NCBI GenBank assembly: GCA_913060515.1
Contig: CAJXRZ010000008.1
Coordinates: 61,690 to 125,689 of the forward strand
Reading direction: 5' to 3'
DNA length: 64,000 nucleotides
Source: an uncultured Pseudomonadota bacterium
GTDB lineage: Bacteria; Myxococcota_A; UBA796; CAJQPC01
Of this stretch, positions 1-7,979 are shown one piece after another. Both the position numbers and the translations under genes were made by a program. The number at the start of each line of letters is the position of its first letter. The first letter of the stretch is position 1. A model generated the notes under the pieces. It did no database searches. It was given only the letters and a program-made list of their open reading frames with translations, and was not told where the DNA came from.

Positions 1-462
1 CGTGCCATCCTGGGCGACGACGTGGAGCTGGGCGCGAACTCCTGTGTGGACCGCGCCGCCCTGAGCGACACCACGGTTGGCCACGGCAGCAAGCTGGACA
101 ACCTGGTCCAGATCGGCCATGGCGCGCAGCTCGGGCCACACAACGTGCTGGTGGCCTACTCAGGCGTGGCCGGCACAAGCAAGACGGGCGTCGGGGTCAC
201 TCTGGCCGCCCGCAGCACCATCTTGGGCCACTTGGAGATTGGAGACGGCGTCATCGCTGCCGCCCACACGCTCATCGCCCAAGATACGCCTGCGGGCTCC
301 CGGGTGGCGGGCGTTCCAGCCCAGGACCACAAGCGCTGGCTTAGAGCCAGCAAGAGCGCCCAGCGCAGCCATGAGTTGGAGCGAGAGCTCCGAGCGCTGC
401 GCCGGGAGCTGGACAAAGTGAGAGAAGAGCTCAGCGCACGCGCGCACAAGGAGAAGCCATGA
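1..462 (+). CDS. lpxD: UDP-3-O-acylglucosamine N-acyltransferase LpxD, 5'-truncated by window edge
   Basis: C-terminal 153 residues of LpxD, which adds the second 3-hydroxyacyl chain (N-linked) to UDP-3-O-acyl-glucosamine in the cytoplasmic Raetz lipid A pathway. Left-handed beta-helix hexapeptide repeats are visible throughout. The His in VQIGHGAQLG aligns with catalytic His239 of E. coli LpxD, and the His in ILGHLEIGDG with the second conserved His. The last 45 or so residues form a charged helix (SHELERELRALRRELDKV), as in the LpxD C-terminal trimer helix. The stop overlaps the fabZ start by 4 nt (ATGA). The lpxD-fabZ-lpxA order is the common proteobacterial arrangement and supports the call. 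Confidence 0.95.
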   Translation, partial: RAILGDDVELGANSCVDRAALSDTTVGHGSKLDNLVQIGHGAQLGPHNVLVAYSGVAGTSKTGVGVTLAARSTILGHLEIGDGVIAAAHTLIAQDTPAGSRVAGVPAQDHKRWLRASKSAQRSHELERELRALRRELDKVREELSARAHKEKP

Positions 463-893
463 CGATGGACATCCAAGAGATCATGGCGCTGCTGCCGCAC
501 CGCTACCCCTTCCTTTTCGTGGATCGCATCCTGGAGCTGGAGCCCGGTGAACGGGCTCTGGCCCGAAAGTGCGTGAGCGTGAACGAGCCCTACTTCCAGG
601 GCCACTTCCCTGGCAATCCCGTCTTGCCCGGCGTGGTTGTGACCGAGGCCTTTGCCCAAGTCGCCGGCGTGGTCGCGCTCTCATCGGCCCCAGAGAGGGC
701 ACACGAGGGTGTCGCCTTGCTCGGCCTGGACAAGGTGCGCTTCAGGAAGCCCATCCGACCCGGAGATGTCCTGGAGATCGAGGTCACCAAGGACCACGAG
801 CGCAAGGATGTCTGGCGCTTCCGATGCGAGGCCCGCGTGGAGGGCCAGAAGGTCGCTGAGGGGATGCTCACCGCGACCGTCGGCACGGTCTGA
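459..893 (+). CDS. fabZ: 3-hydroxyacyl-[acyl-carrier-protein] dehydratase FabZ
   Basis: A 144-residue hot-dog-fold dehydratase that converts 3-hydroxyacyl-ACP to trans-2-enoyl-ACP in fatty acid synthesis, and competes with LpxA/LpxD for 3-hydroxyacyl-ACP. The N-terminal LPHRYPFLFVDRI and the active-site segment GHFPGNPVLPGV (catalytic His) followed by the EAFAQ glutamate are textbook FabZ. Length matches the family (about 140-150). The start is the ATG overlapping the lpxD stop; a second ATG lies 6 nt downstream. It is translationally coupled inside the lpx operon. Confidence 0.97.
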   Translation: MTMDIQEIMALLPHRYPFLFVDRILELEPGERALARKCVSVNEPYFQGHFPGNPVLPGVVVTEAFAQVAGVVALSSAPERAHEGVALLGLDKVRFRKPIRPGDVLEIEVTKDHERKDVWRFRCEARVEGQKVAEGMLTATVGTV

Positions 894-896
894 TCC

Positions 897-1868
897 GTGG
901 GGATCTTGGACCGCATCTTCTCCGGCCGGGACGAGAGCCCGCCCGCTCCTCGGCCAGTACAGGTCATGTGCCGGCAAGGCGTGGCCTTGACCTTGCTACC
1001 CAGCGGCCGCATCGATGCGTGGTCACTGGACTCCGGCGCCCACCTCTGGGGTGCCCAGGGCGCCGGCCCAATGCTGGCCGTGCAAGGGGGGCGTGTCTTG
1101 GACGGCCAAGGTGTCGCCCGAGACTTGAAGGACGGACAGGTTCTCTTCGAGTCGGGTCTCTCGGGCCTGCCCGTCGCGCTTGGAGAGACACTCGCTGTCC
1201 TCGGTTGGCACTGCATGTGGCAAGAAGGCAGCGAGCAGGTCCCTGTTCAGGATCTGGATCCAAGCCCCGATGCAGCCTGTTTCTTCTTCAGAGACAGCCT
1301 TTTGATCATCGATCCGGGCGCCAAGCACCTTCAATACCTGGACCCTCAAGCGGGGAGCTTGGACCAAGCGGCAAAGGGCGTTCCCATCACCTCTGGGACC
1401 CGCATCGGGGAGTGGGTGTACCTGGTTCGGGAGAGGGAAGTGCACCGCTGGAACAGCGCCCTCACAAGCTCCGAGGTCCTCCCGCAGCGTCACAGTCAAC
1501 AGACCCTCTCCGTCGGCGAGGACTGTACGGCGGGCATCTCCAAGCAGACCTTGGAAGTCTGGGATTCACGCACCGAGACTCTGCATGCCTTGCCCGGACT
1601 GCCGCCCACCCGACCCACCTTGCTGCGAATGGGCGAGCGCATCGTCTGCGAGAGCTGGCAGGGCCTGGCGATATGTGGGCCGGATGCCCCGCCACGCTGC
1701 ATCGATCTGCCCCTGGGACGCCGAAAATCCAGGCCAATGGGGGCCCGCGTGTCCTTTTGCTCGGCGGGGCCTGAGCACGTGCTCTTGGCCAGCTATCCGC
1801 CTCAGCTCATCGCGCTGGATACGGGGCGACGCAGCCTTGCCCTTGCCCCTCCGCCTGTCCAAGACTAG
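897..1868 (+). CDS. Uncharacterised beta-propeller-like protein inserted between fabZ and lpxA
   Basis: A 323-residue protein starting at a GTG 3 nt after the fabZ stop. No family recognised with certainty. The sequence consists of short repeated beta-rich blocks of the type 'LLPSGRIDAWSLDSGAHLW', 'VWDSRTETLHALPG' and 'QLIALDTGRRSLAL', which resemble PQQ/WD-like propeller blades. There is no signal peptide or membrane segment, so it is probably cytoplasmic. It is co-directional and tightly packed with lipid A genes, so co-transcription is likely, but no role in lipid A synthesis can be read from the sequence. Typical lpxD-fabZ-lpxA clusters lack such a gene. Confidence 0.7.
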   Translation: MGILDRIFSGRDESPPAPRPVQVMCRQGVALTLLPSGRIDAWSLDSGAHLWGAQGAGPMLAVQGGRVLDGQGVARDLKDGQVLFESGLSGLPVALGETLAVLGWHCMWQEGSEQVPVQDLDPSPDAACFFFRDSLLIIDPGAKHLQYLDPQAGSLDQAAKGVPITSGTRIGEWVYLVREREVHRWNSALTSSEVLPQRHSQQTLSVGEDCTAGISKQTLEVWDSRTETLHALPGLPPTRPTLLRMGERIVCESWQGLAICGPDAPPRCIDLPLGRRKSRPMGARVSFCSAGPEHVLLASYPPQLIALDTGRRSLALAPPPVQD

Positions 1869-1895
1869 TCTGTCTCACCCCATCGGGAGCTTTGA

Positions 1896-2696
1896 ATGGC
1901 CATCCACCCCACCGCGATCATCGACCCAAAGGCCACCCTCGGTGACGTAGAGGTGGGCCCCTATGCGGTGATTGGCGCAGACGTCACCTTGGCGGACGGT
2001 GTGAGAATCGGCCCCCACGCGGTGCTCAGCGGCACCCTCTCCGTCGGCAAGGGCACCGTGATCCACGCCCACGCGAGCATCGGCGGCGACCCCCAAGATC
2101 TGAAGTACGCCGGTGAACCCACCGAGCTGATCATCGGGGAGAACAACACCATTCGCGAGTACGTCTCCATCAACCGCGGCACAGCAAAGGGCGGCGGGGT
2201 GACCCGGGTGGGGGACAACAACCTGCTCATGGCCAACAGCCATGTGGGCCACGACTGCGTGGTCGGCGACGGCTGCGTTCTGGCCAACTCGGTGGCCCTG
2301 GCAGGCCACGTCCAGATCGGCGACGGAGCCGTACTCGGCGGCTTGGCAGGGGTGCACCAACACGCACGCATCGGCCGATTTGCCATGGTGGGCGCAGGAG
2401 CGATGGTCTCCTTGGACGTGCCACCTTTCTGCATGGCCCAAGGCGACCGGGCCCGGCTCTTTGGCCTGAACGTCATCGGCCTTCGTCGGGCCGGAATGGG
2501 CGCGGATGTGCTGGCCGTGCTGCGCGCAGCCTACCGGGAGCTCTTCCGGAGCAGCACCCCAATGCGCATTGCAGCCGACAAGCTCCCCGAGGACTTCCCA
2601 GACTCCCCACAGGTCGCCGAGCTCGCCGAGTTCATCGAGCACAGCACCCGTGGGATCTGCCGCGCCACAGCCAGCGAGGCCACGGACGGACGGTGA
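1896..2696 (+). CDS. lpxA: UDP-N-acetylglucosamine acyltransferase LpxA
   Basis: A 266-residue protein catalysing the first lipid A step: transfer of a 3-hydroxyacyl chain from ACP to the glucosamine 3-position. Hexapeptide beta-helix repeats span about residues 1-190. QDLKYAGEPTE and the catalytic segment LLMANSHVGHDC (second His equals E. coli His125) are clear, as are LAGHV and AGVHQ (His144 and His160 equivalents). By my alignment the acyl-chain 'ruler' site (E. coli Gly173) is Ala in MVGAGAM. The C-terminal helical region is of normal length. A GTG start of the next gene overlaps its stop. Confidence 0.96.
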   Translation: MAIHPTAIIDPKATLGDVEVGPYAVIGADVTLADGVRIGPHAVLSGTLSVGKGTVIHAHASIGGDPQDLKYAGEPTELIIGENNTIREYVSINRGTAKGGGVTRVGDNNLLMANSHVGHDCVVGDGCVLANSVALAGHVQIGDGAVLGGLAGVHQHARIGRFAMVGAGAMVSLDVPPFCMAQGDRARLFGLNVIGLRRAGMGADVLAVLRAAYRELFRSSTPMRIAADKLPEDFPDSPQVAELAEFIEHSTRGICRATASEATDGR

Positions 2697-3568
2697 GCCC
2701 AGCGCCCGCCCGGCTTCGTGTGGGGGTACTCGGTTGCGGGCACATGGGGCAGCTCCACGCCCGACGTGTGCAGGCAATGGCCAACCTAGACCTGCTCGCG
2801 GTGGTCGACCCGGCCGGCGTGCCCAAGGATCTACCGGGGGCAGCGAGCCTGCCTGAGCTCGACGCCGTCGTCATCGCCACACCTGCAGACACGCACCGCT
2901 CTCTGGCGCAGCCCTTGCTCGAGGCCGGCGTGGCCTGCTTGATCGAAAAGCCCCTGGCCACCCAAGTGGAGGACCTGGACGTCCTCGCCCAGTTTGAGCG
3001 CGTCAGCGTCAACCACTTAGAGCGCTTCAATCCAGCCGTCCGGGCACTTCCAGCAGGACTGGGGCCCCGCTATTTCGCCTCGGAGCGCCTGGGCAGCTTC
3101 CAGAGACGCGGGAGTGAGGTCGATGTCGCCTTGGACCTGATGGTGCACGACCTGGACCTTCTGGGTTGGCTGACCGGCCACCAAGAGCCCAGCTTGATGC
3201 GGGCCACCGGCCTGCCCGTCATGACCTCGGGTGTGGACATGGTCGAGGCCTGGATCGAGGTGGGGGACTGCGTGGCCAAGCTCTCCGCTTCCAGGGTCAG
3301 CCCCCGGCCTCAACGCAGCCTTCGCCTGGTCAGCCCCCAGGCCTACTACTCCCTGGATCTGCGCCAGGGGCGGGGACACACCACAAGCACCCAGGACTTG
3401 ACCCAACGCGAACTCCACCTGGACCAAGGAGACGCCCTCAGCCACATGCACCGGGCATTCTTTGCCGCGGTGAGAGGCCTGGAGCCCTTCCCAGTCCCAG
3501 CCCACGAGGCCGCCTTTGCTGCACGCTGGGCCCTGGCTGTGAGTGACGCTGCGCGAGCCCGCCTGTGA
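2693..3568 (+). CDS. Gfo/Idh/MocA-family NAD(P)-dependent dehydrogenase (GnnA-like position)
   Basis: A 291-residue oxidoreductase. The N-terminal Rossmann motif VGVLGCGHMGQLHARRV (GxGxxGxxHA) begins near residue 10, the family EKP motif occurs in CLIEKPLA near residue 91, and a C-terminal substrate half contains MVHDLDLLGW. The GTG start overlaps lpxA by 4 nt and its stop overlaps lpxB. In Acidithiobacillus ferrooxidans, gnnA (same superfamily) and gnnB lie between lpxA and lpxB and make UDP-GlcNAc3N, which gives amide-linked lipid A chains. That role is plausible here, but no GnnB-like aminotransferase is adjacent, so the substrate is inferred, not shown. Confidence 0.88.
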   Translation: MSPAPARLRVGVLGCGHMGQLHARRVQAMANLDLLAVVDPAGVPKDLPGAASLPELDAVVIATPADTHRSLAQPLLEAGVACLIEKPLATQVEDLDVLAQFERVSVNHLERFNPAVRALPAGLGPRYFASERLGSFQRRGSEVDVALDLMVHDLDLLGWLTGHQEPSLMRATGLPVMTSGVDMVEAWIEVGDCVAKLSASRVSPRPQRSLRLVSPQAYYSLDLRQGRGHTTSTQDLTQRELHLDQGDALSHMHRAFFAAVRGLEPFPVPAHEAAFAARWALAVSDAARARL

Positions 3569-4614
3569 AAGTGTTGATCTCCGCCGGGGAACCCAGCGGG
3601 GACCAACTTGGTGCCCAGGTGCTGGAAACCCTTCAGGGTGAGGCGCTGGACTTTGAAGGACTGGCCGGCCCGGCGATGCGCGCCATTGGCGTCCACCCCT
3701 TGGCCCGCGTCGAGGATCTCAGCGTGATGGGCGTCAGCGAGGTCATCGCAGCCCTGCCGCGCATCCTGGGCCTTCGCCGAACAATGATGCAGGCCCTGGA
3801 GCGCCGTCCCGCGCTCTTCGTGGGAATCGATGCCCCCGACTTCAACCTGCCGCTGGCCCGCCGCGCCAAGGCCCTGGGCGTGCCCGTACTGCTCATCGGC
3901 GCCCCACAGGTCTGGGCGTGGCGAGGCGGCCGGGCCAAAGGCATCGCGGACTGCGCGGACCGCATCGTCTGCCTGCTGCCCTTTGAGCCGCCCTACTTCA
4001 GCAAGTACGGTGGGGACGCCGTATTTCAGGGGCACCCTGCAAGCGCAGACTTCCCAGACCTGGGGCCCGCGGGGCAGGACTGGGCCTTGCTGCCCGGCTC
4101 CAGAAGCGCTGAGATCAAGCGCTTGCTGCCCGAGATGCTTCAGGCCGCCAAGCTGCTCCAGAGCCGCCATCCCGGGACGGTCGTGCGCCTGCCCGTCGCC
4201 CCAGGCTTGGACCGGGCGCTGCTCCAGCCTGCAATCCAGGACGGCATTGAGCTGGTGGACACCTTGGAGCAGGCCTTGCGCCCAGCGCGCGGGGCTTTGG
4301 TGGCCAGCGGCACCGCTTCCTTGCAGGTGGCCTGTAGTGGCCGGCCCCAGGTCATCTGCTACCGCGTCGCACCACTGACCTACAGCGTTGGCAAGACCCT
4401 GGTGACCGGCATCTCCCACATCGGACTGCCCAACCTCATCCTCCCGGATGCGCAGATCCCGGAGCGCATCCAACACTTTGACGGCGCCGAGCTGGCCGCT
4501 CTCGTGGAAGGGGTCGTGGACCAGCAGCAGGGCCTCTCAGCCCGTCTGCATCGGGCGCTGCGCAGCGATGGCGCAGCGGCCCGAATCGGCGAGTCTCTGA
4601 TGGATCTGCTGTGA
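3565..4614 (+). CDS. lpxB: Lipid-A-disaccharide synthase LpxB
   Basis: A 349-residue GT19 glycosyltransferase that joins UDP-2,3-diacylglucosamine and lipid X into the lipid A disaccharide at the inner face of the inner membrane. The N-terminal ISAGEPSGDQLGA is the LpxB signature. Other family features are VGIDAPDFNLPLA, GAPQVWAWRGGRAKGI, LLPGSRSAEI and the C-terminal VASGTASLQVA and GLPNLILPD. It is slightly shorter than E. coli LpxB (382). A GTG start overlaps the previous stop (GTGA). Confidence 0.95.
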   Translation: MKVLISAGEPSGDQLGAQVLETLQGEALDFEGLAGPAMRAIGVHPLARVEDLSVMGVSEVIAALPRILGLRRTMMQALERRPALFVGIDAPDFNLPLARRAKALGVPVLLIGAPQVWAWRGGRAKGIADCADRIVCLLPFEPPYFSKYGGDAVFQGHPASADFPDLGPAGQDWALLPGSRSAEIKRLLPEMLQAAKLLQSRHPGTVVRLPVAPGLDRALLQPAIQDGIELVDTLEQALRPARGALVASGTASLQVACSGRPQVICYRVAPLTYSVGKTLVTGISHIGLPNLILPDAQIPERIQHFDGAELAALVEGVVDQQQGLSARLHRALRSDGAAARIGESLMDLL

Positions 4615-5909
4615 GGTGGGCCTGGGCTGGCGCAGTGTTCCTCCTCAGTGCCCTGCTGCGCATCTGGGCTGGGAGCAACCTGGAGCTGCTCGCAGACGAG
4701 GCCTACTACTGGACGTGGTCTCAGGACCTCGCCGCCGGCTACTTCGACCACCCCCCAGGCGTGGCCTGGAGCATCGCCGCCAGCACGGCCGTCCTTGGCC
4801 AGAGCGCCTGGGCGGTGCGCCTGCCGGGAATCCTCCTCCACAGCCTGGCCTTGGCTGCACTGGTCGCGCACATGGGCCCACGTCGACCGCTGCTTTTGTT
4901 GCTGCTCACGCCCGGCGTGCTGCTGGTCCCGATCCTGGCCACCCCGGACGCCGGCTATCTGAGCTTGGGCCTGCTCGCGCTGATTGCACACGAACGCGGC
5001 TACTCCCTGGGTGCAGGCGCCCTGGCCGGAGTGGCCCTGCTCTTCAAGCTGCCCGCCCTGGCGCTGCTCCCTGCCTGTCTGCTCACGCGCCGAGAGGACT
5101 GGAGGGACTGGGCCGCCCCAGCACTCGCGCTGGCCATCAGCGCGCCCATGTGGATCTGGAACGCCCAAAACGACTGGGTGACCCTGGGGTTTCAGGCCGA
5201 GCATGGACTGGGCGGGGGAGGCGGCCCCTTGGACGGCTTGGGCTTCATCGCAGGCCAGCTGCTCTGGCTGGGGCCCATCGCTGGCGTCGCTGCCTTCATC
5301 TGGCTGCTCAAACCCAAGCAGCGCAGCGTGTGGTGGTGGGCTGCCCTCTTGCCCGCCTTGGTCTTCGCTGCAGCCAGCTTTCGCTCCCACGCGGAGCTGA
5401 ACTGGGGGCTGCCGGTGTGGACTTTTGCCCTGGGGGGCTTGGCCGCTGCCCAGGGACGCATGCAGCGGGCTGTGGAGATCGGCAGCATCCTGGGCGGCTT
5501 TCTCTGCCTGGGCGCACTGGTGCACCTCTGCGTGACCCCGCTCTGGACCTTGGAGAACGACCCCAGACACCGGTTCATGGAAGGCCCCATCCTGGGACAG
5601 TCGGTTCAAGCCTGGGGAGTGGAGCCCGTGCTGACCTCGCGCTACCAAGAGGCTGCCCTGATTCGCTTCTACGGTGGGATCTCGGCGAGCACGGTGCCCG
5701 AGACCGGGCGCCAAGATCAGTTCGACCTCTGGCGAGAGCCCTCCTTGCCCGACCACACCCTCTTCGTGCGCCCGGCACGACGCTCCACGCAGCTTGCGAC
5801 GGATGCCTTGCCCTACGAGCGAGGCCAGACTGGCGCAGTGCACCTGATGGACGGTGAGCGCAGGGTGTGGAGCTGGCAAGTCCAAGAGCTCCATCGGGTG
5901 ACGCCATGA
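4611..5909 (+). CDS. Polyprenyl-phosphate-sugar-dependent membrane glycosyltransferase (GT39/GT83, ArnT-like)
   Basis: A 432-residue integral membrane protein with many hydrophobic segments through residue 300 or so and a soluble C-terminal part. The first periplasmic loop holds the family motif DEAYYWTWSQDLAAGYFDHP, containing the conserved Asp-Glu of GT39/GT83 enzymes. A second conserved segment, AELNWGLPVWTF, is also typical. Such enzymes transfer sugars from polyprenyl-phosphate carriers; the ArnT branch modifies lipid A phosphates with aminoarabinose. Its place between lpxB and msbA fits lipid A or core modification, but the sugar is unknown. The GTG start overlaps the lpxB stop. Confidence 0.82.
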   Translation: MRWAWAGAVFLLSALLRIWAGSNLELLADEAYYWTWSQDLAAGYFDHPPGVAWSIAASTAVLGQSAWAVRLPGILLHSLALAALVAHMGPRRPLLLLLLTPGVLLVPILATPDAGYLSLGLLALIAHERGYSLGAGALAGVALLFKLPALALLPACLLTRREDWRDWAAPALALAISAPMWIWNAQNDWVTLGFQAEHGLGGGGGPLDGLGFIAGQLLWLGPIAGVAAFIWLLKPKQRSVWWWAALLPALVFAAASFRSHAELNWGLPVWTFALGGLAAAQGRMQRAVEIGSILGGFLCLGALVHLCVTPLWTLENDPRHRFMEGPILGQSVQAWGVEPVLTSRYQEAALIRFYGGISASTVPETGRQDQFDLWREPSLPDHTLFVRPARRSTQLATDALPYERGQTGAVHLMDGERRVWSWQVQELHRVTP

Positions 5910-7630
5910 GCCCGGCCCTCAAGCGCCTCATCGCCCTGCACAAGGAACACTGGCCCAAGCTGGCCCTCTCTACGGTGCTGATGGCCATCGCCGCGGCCAT
6001 CCCGGCGACCCTGGTCCTCCTGGTCGAGAAGGTGCTCGACCAGGTGCTCATCGCCAGAGACGCCACCGCCTTGGCCATGTTGCCCATCGCCGTGATCTTG
6101 CTCTACGCCATCAACGGCGCCATCGCCGTGGGGCGCGCGATGATGACCCGCACCGTGGCCTTCAAGGTGGTCACGGACCTGCGGGCACAGGTCTTCGCGC
6201 GCATGCTCAGCCTGCCGCCTGGCTGGCACCAACAGCGTCCCCTGGGACGACGCCTGACCTGGCTCTCCGAAGATGTGGGCCAAGTGCAGTACTTGGTCAG
6301 CGCCTACTGCACCGTGGTCCAACGGCCCTTGACCCTCCTGGGCTTGATCGCCTCCGCATTCTGGATGGATTGGCGCTTGGCCAGCGTCACGATGCTGGTG
6401 CTGCCCCTGATTGTGGTGCCCATTCGCGTCTTTGGACGTCGACTTCGCCAGGCGGCACGAGAGCGTCTGGACAAGCTGGGCGACCTGAACGCATCGGCCC
6501 AGGAGAGCCTGCAGGGCGTGCGCTCCATTCAAGCCTTTGGAGCCGAAGGGCAACGGCAAGCCGCCTTTGACGTACAAAACCAAGAGCAGCTCCGCCTCAG
6601 CCTCCAGGCCACCCTCGCGCAGCTGCTGCCCGGCCCGATGGTGGAGATGGTCGCCGCCCTGGCCGTAGCCGGAGTCATCGCCGTTGGTGGGCGCCTGGTC
6701 TTTGAAGAGAGCCTACAGCCAGGTGAGCTGATGGCCTTTCTGCTGGCCCTGGGCTTGATGAACCTGCCTCTGAAGAGTCTGAGCGAGGTCGTCTCCCTGA
6801 CTCACCGGGCCCTGGCCGGCGGGGAGCGGGCCTTCGAGATCTTGGACACCCCCTCAGGCTTAGAGGACGGGGAAGGGGAGCTCACACCGGGCCCGTGCAC
6901 CCTAGAGCTGGCCGGCGTGGCCTTTGACTATGGGGAGGGCCATGTTCTGCGGGACATCCACCTCACCGTCGCCCCAGGGGAACTGGTCTTGCTCGTTGGG
7001 GCCAGCGGCGCTGGAAAGAGCACCTTGCTCAACTTGGTGCCCCGATTCAGCGACCCAGCCGCCGGCCACGTGGGCATCAACGGCCAGGACCTTCGGGAGC
7101 TGCGACTGGCCAGCGTGCGCGAGAACATCGCCCTGGTCACCCAGGACGCCTTCCTCTTCCACGCCAGCGTCGCCGACAACCTGCGCTTGGGGCGCCCCAA
7201 GGCCACCCAAGAGGAGCTGGAGTCCGCCTGCCGCGATGCCCAGGCCCACGACTTCATCCAGGCCCTGCCTCTGGGGTACGAGACCCTGGTGCAGGAGTCA
7301 GGTCTGCGCCTGAGCGGAGGAGAGCGGCAGCGCCTGTGCATCGCCCGCGCCTTGCTCGCCGACCGGCCCATCCTGCTCTTGGATGAACCCACCAGCGCCC
7401 TGGACCGGGACAATGAGCTCGCCGTGCAAGGGGCCCTCCAGAAGCTGCTCAAGGGGCGGGCCGTGCTGGCCATCGCCCACCGCGGGGCGCTGTTGGAGCA
7501 GGCAGACCGAATCCTGGTGTTGGCCGAGGGGCGTATCGTAGAGCAGGGCAGCCACGAAGAGCTGCTCGCCCTCAATGGCGAATACGGCCGCCTCTACGGC
7601 ACCAAAACAGAGGACACGGATGAGCTTTAG
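5906..7630 (+). CDS. msbA: Lipid A export ABC transporter, MsbA type
   Basis: A 574-residue half-transporter: six membrane helices (about residues 10-310), then a nucleotide-binding domain. Walker A GASGAGKST lies near residue 366, signature LSGGERQR near 468, Walker B ILLLDEPTSALD near 488, and the H-loop His in AIAHRG near 523. The family flips core-lipid A across the inner membrane, and the neighbourhood (lpxB upstream, waaA-lpxK downstream) fits msbA rather than a drug exporter. I chose the ATG overlapping the previous stop (ATGA); a longer reading frame extends 13 codons upstream but would overlap the glycosyltransferase gene. Confidence 0.9.
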   Translation: MSPALKRLIALHKEHWPKLALSTVLMAIAAAIPATLVLLVEKVLDQVLIARDATALAMLPIAVILLYAINGAIAVGRAMMTRTVAFKVVTDLRAQVFARMLSLPPGWHQQRPLGRRLTWLSEDVGQVQYLVSAYCTVVQRPLTLLGLIASAFWMDWRLASVTMLVLPLIVVPIRVFGRRLRQAARERLDKLGDLNASAQESLQGVRSIQAFGAEGQRQAAFDVQNQEQLRLSLQATLAQLLPGPMVEMVAALAVAGVIAVGGRLVFEESLQPGELMAFLLALGLMNLPLKSLSEVVSLTHRALAGGERAFEILDTPSGLEDGEGELTPGPCTLELAGVAFDYGEGHVLRDIHLTVAPGELVLLVGASGAGKSTLLNLVPRFSDPAAGHVGINGQDLRELRLASVRENIALVTQDAFLFHASVADNLRLGRPKATQEELESACRDAQAHDFIQALPLGYETLVQESGLRLSGGERQRLCIARALLADRPILLLDEPTSALDRDNELAVQGALQKLLKGRAVLAIAHRGALLEQADRILVLAEGRIVEQGSHEELLALNGEYGRLYGTKTEDTDEL

Positions 7631-7979
7631 AGCCAAGGTCTACGACATGGTCTGCCAGATTCCTGCAGGGCGGGTGTGCGGCTATGGCGACGTAGCGGCC
7701 CTCTGCGGCTCCCCCAGGGCAGCGCGACAAGTGGGGTACGCCTTGGCCGCCCTGACGCCGACGGACGTGGCTGAGGGTGTGGCCGTGGACCCCCAAGGGC
7801 GGGCCGTTCCCTGGCAGCGCGTTCTGAGAACCACCGGCCACATCGCCTTCGCTGGGGACCCGATTCGAGGACCACTCCAACAGCGCCTGCTCGAAGCGGA
7901 AGGCATCGTCTTCGAGCAGGAGCGCACCGACATGAAGCGCTTCCGGTGGCGGCCGAGCGTTGAGGACCTGGAGGGGTGA
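7620..7979 (+). CDS. Alkyltransferase-like protein (ATL, non-catalytic MGMT homologue)
   Basis: A 119-residue protein with the MGMT DNA-binding fold: VYDMVCQIPAGRVCGYGDVA, then SPRAARQVGYAL (including the arginine finger region) and the active-site loop VPWQRVLRT. In true O6-alkylguanine transferases this reads PCHRV; here the acceptor Cys is Trp, as in ATL proteins (Atl1, YbaZ), which bind O6-alkylguanine and hand it to nucleotide excision repair. The usual His is also replaced, by Gln. The ATG start overlaps msbA by 11 nt. A DNA-repair gene inside an LPS operon is odd; co-transcription is likely, a functional link is not shown. Confidence 0.88.
   Translation: MSFRAKVYDMVCQIPAGRVCGYGDVAALCGSPRAARQVGYALAALTPTDVAEGVAVDPQGRAVPWQRVLRTTGHIAFAGDPIRGPLQQRLLEAEGIVFEQERTDMKRFRWRPSVEDLEG

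Noticed and set aside
2693..3568. LpxI (UDP-2,3-diacylglucosamine pyrophosphatase) at its common place between lpxA and lpxB
   Set aside because: The sequence has a Rossmann GxGxxGxxH and an EKP motif, so it is a Gfo/Idh/MocA dehydrogenase. The pyrophosphatase step (LpxH, LpxI or LpxG) is not in the window.
4380..5894. 504-codon minus-strand frame opposite the glycosyltransferase
   Set aside because: Gln/His/Gly-rich antisense translation with no motif; the plus strand carries DEAYYWTW and coupled starts.
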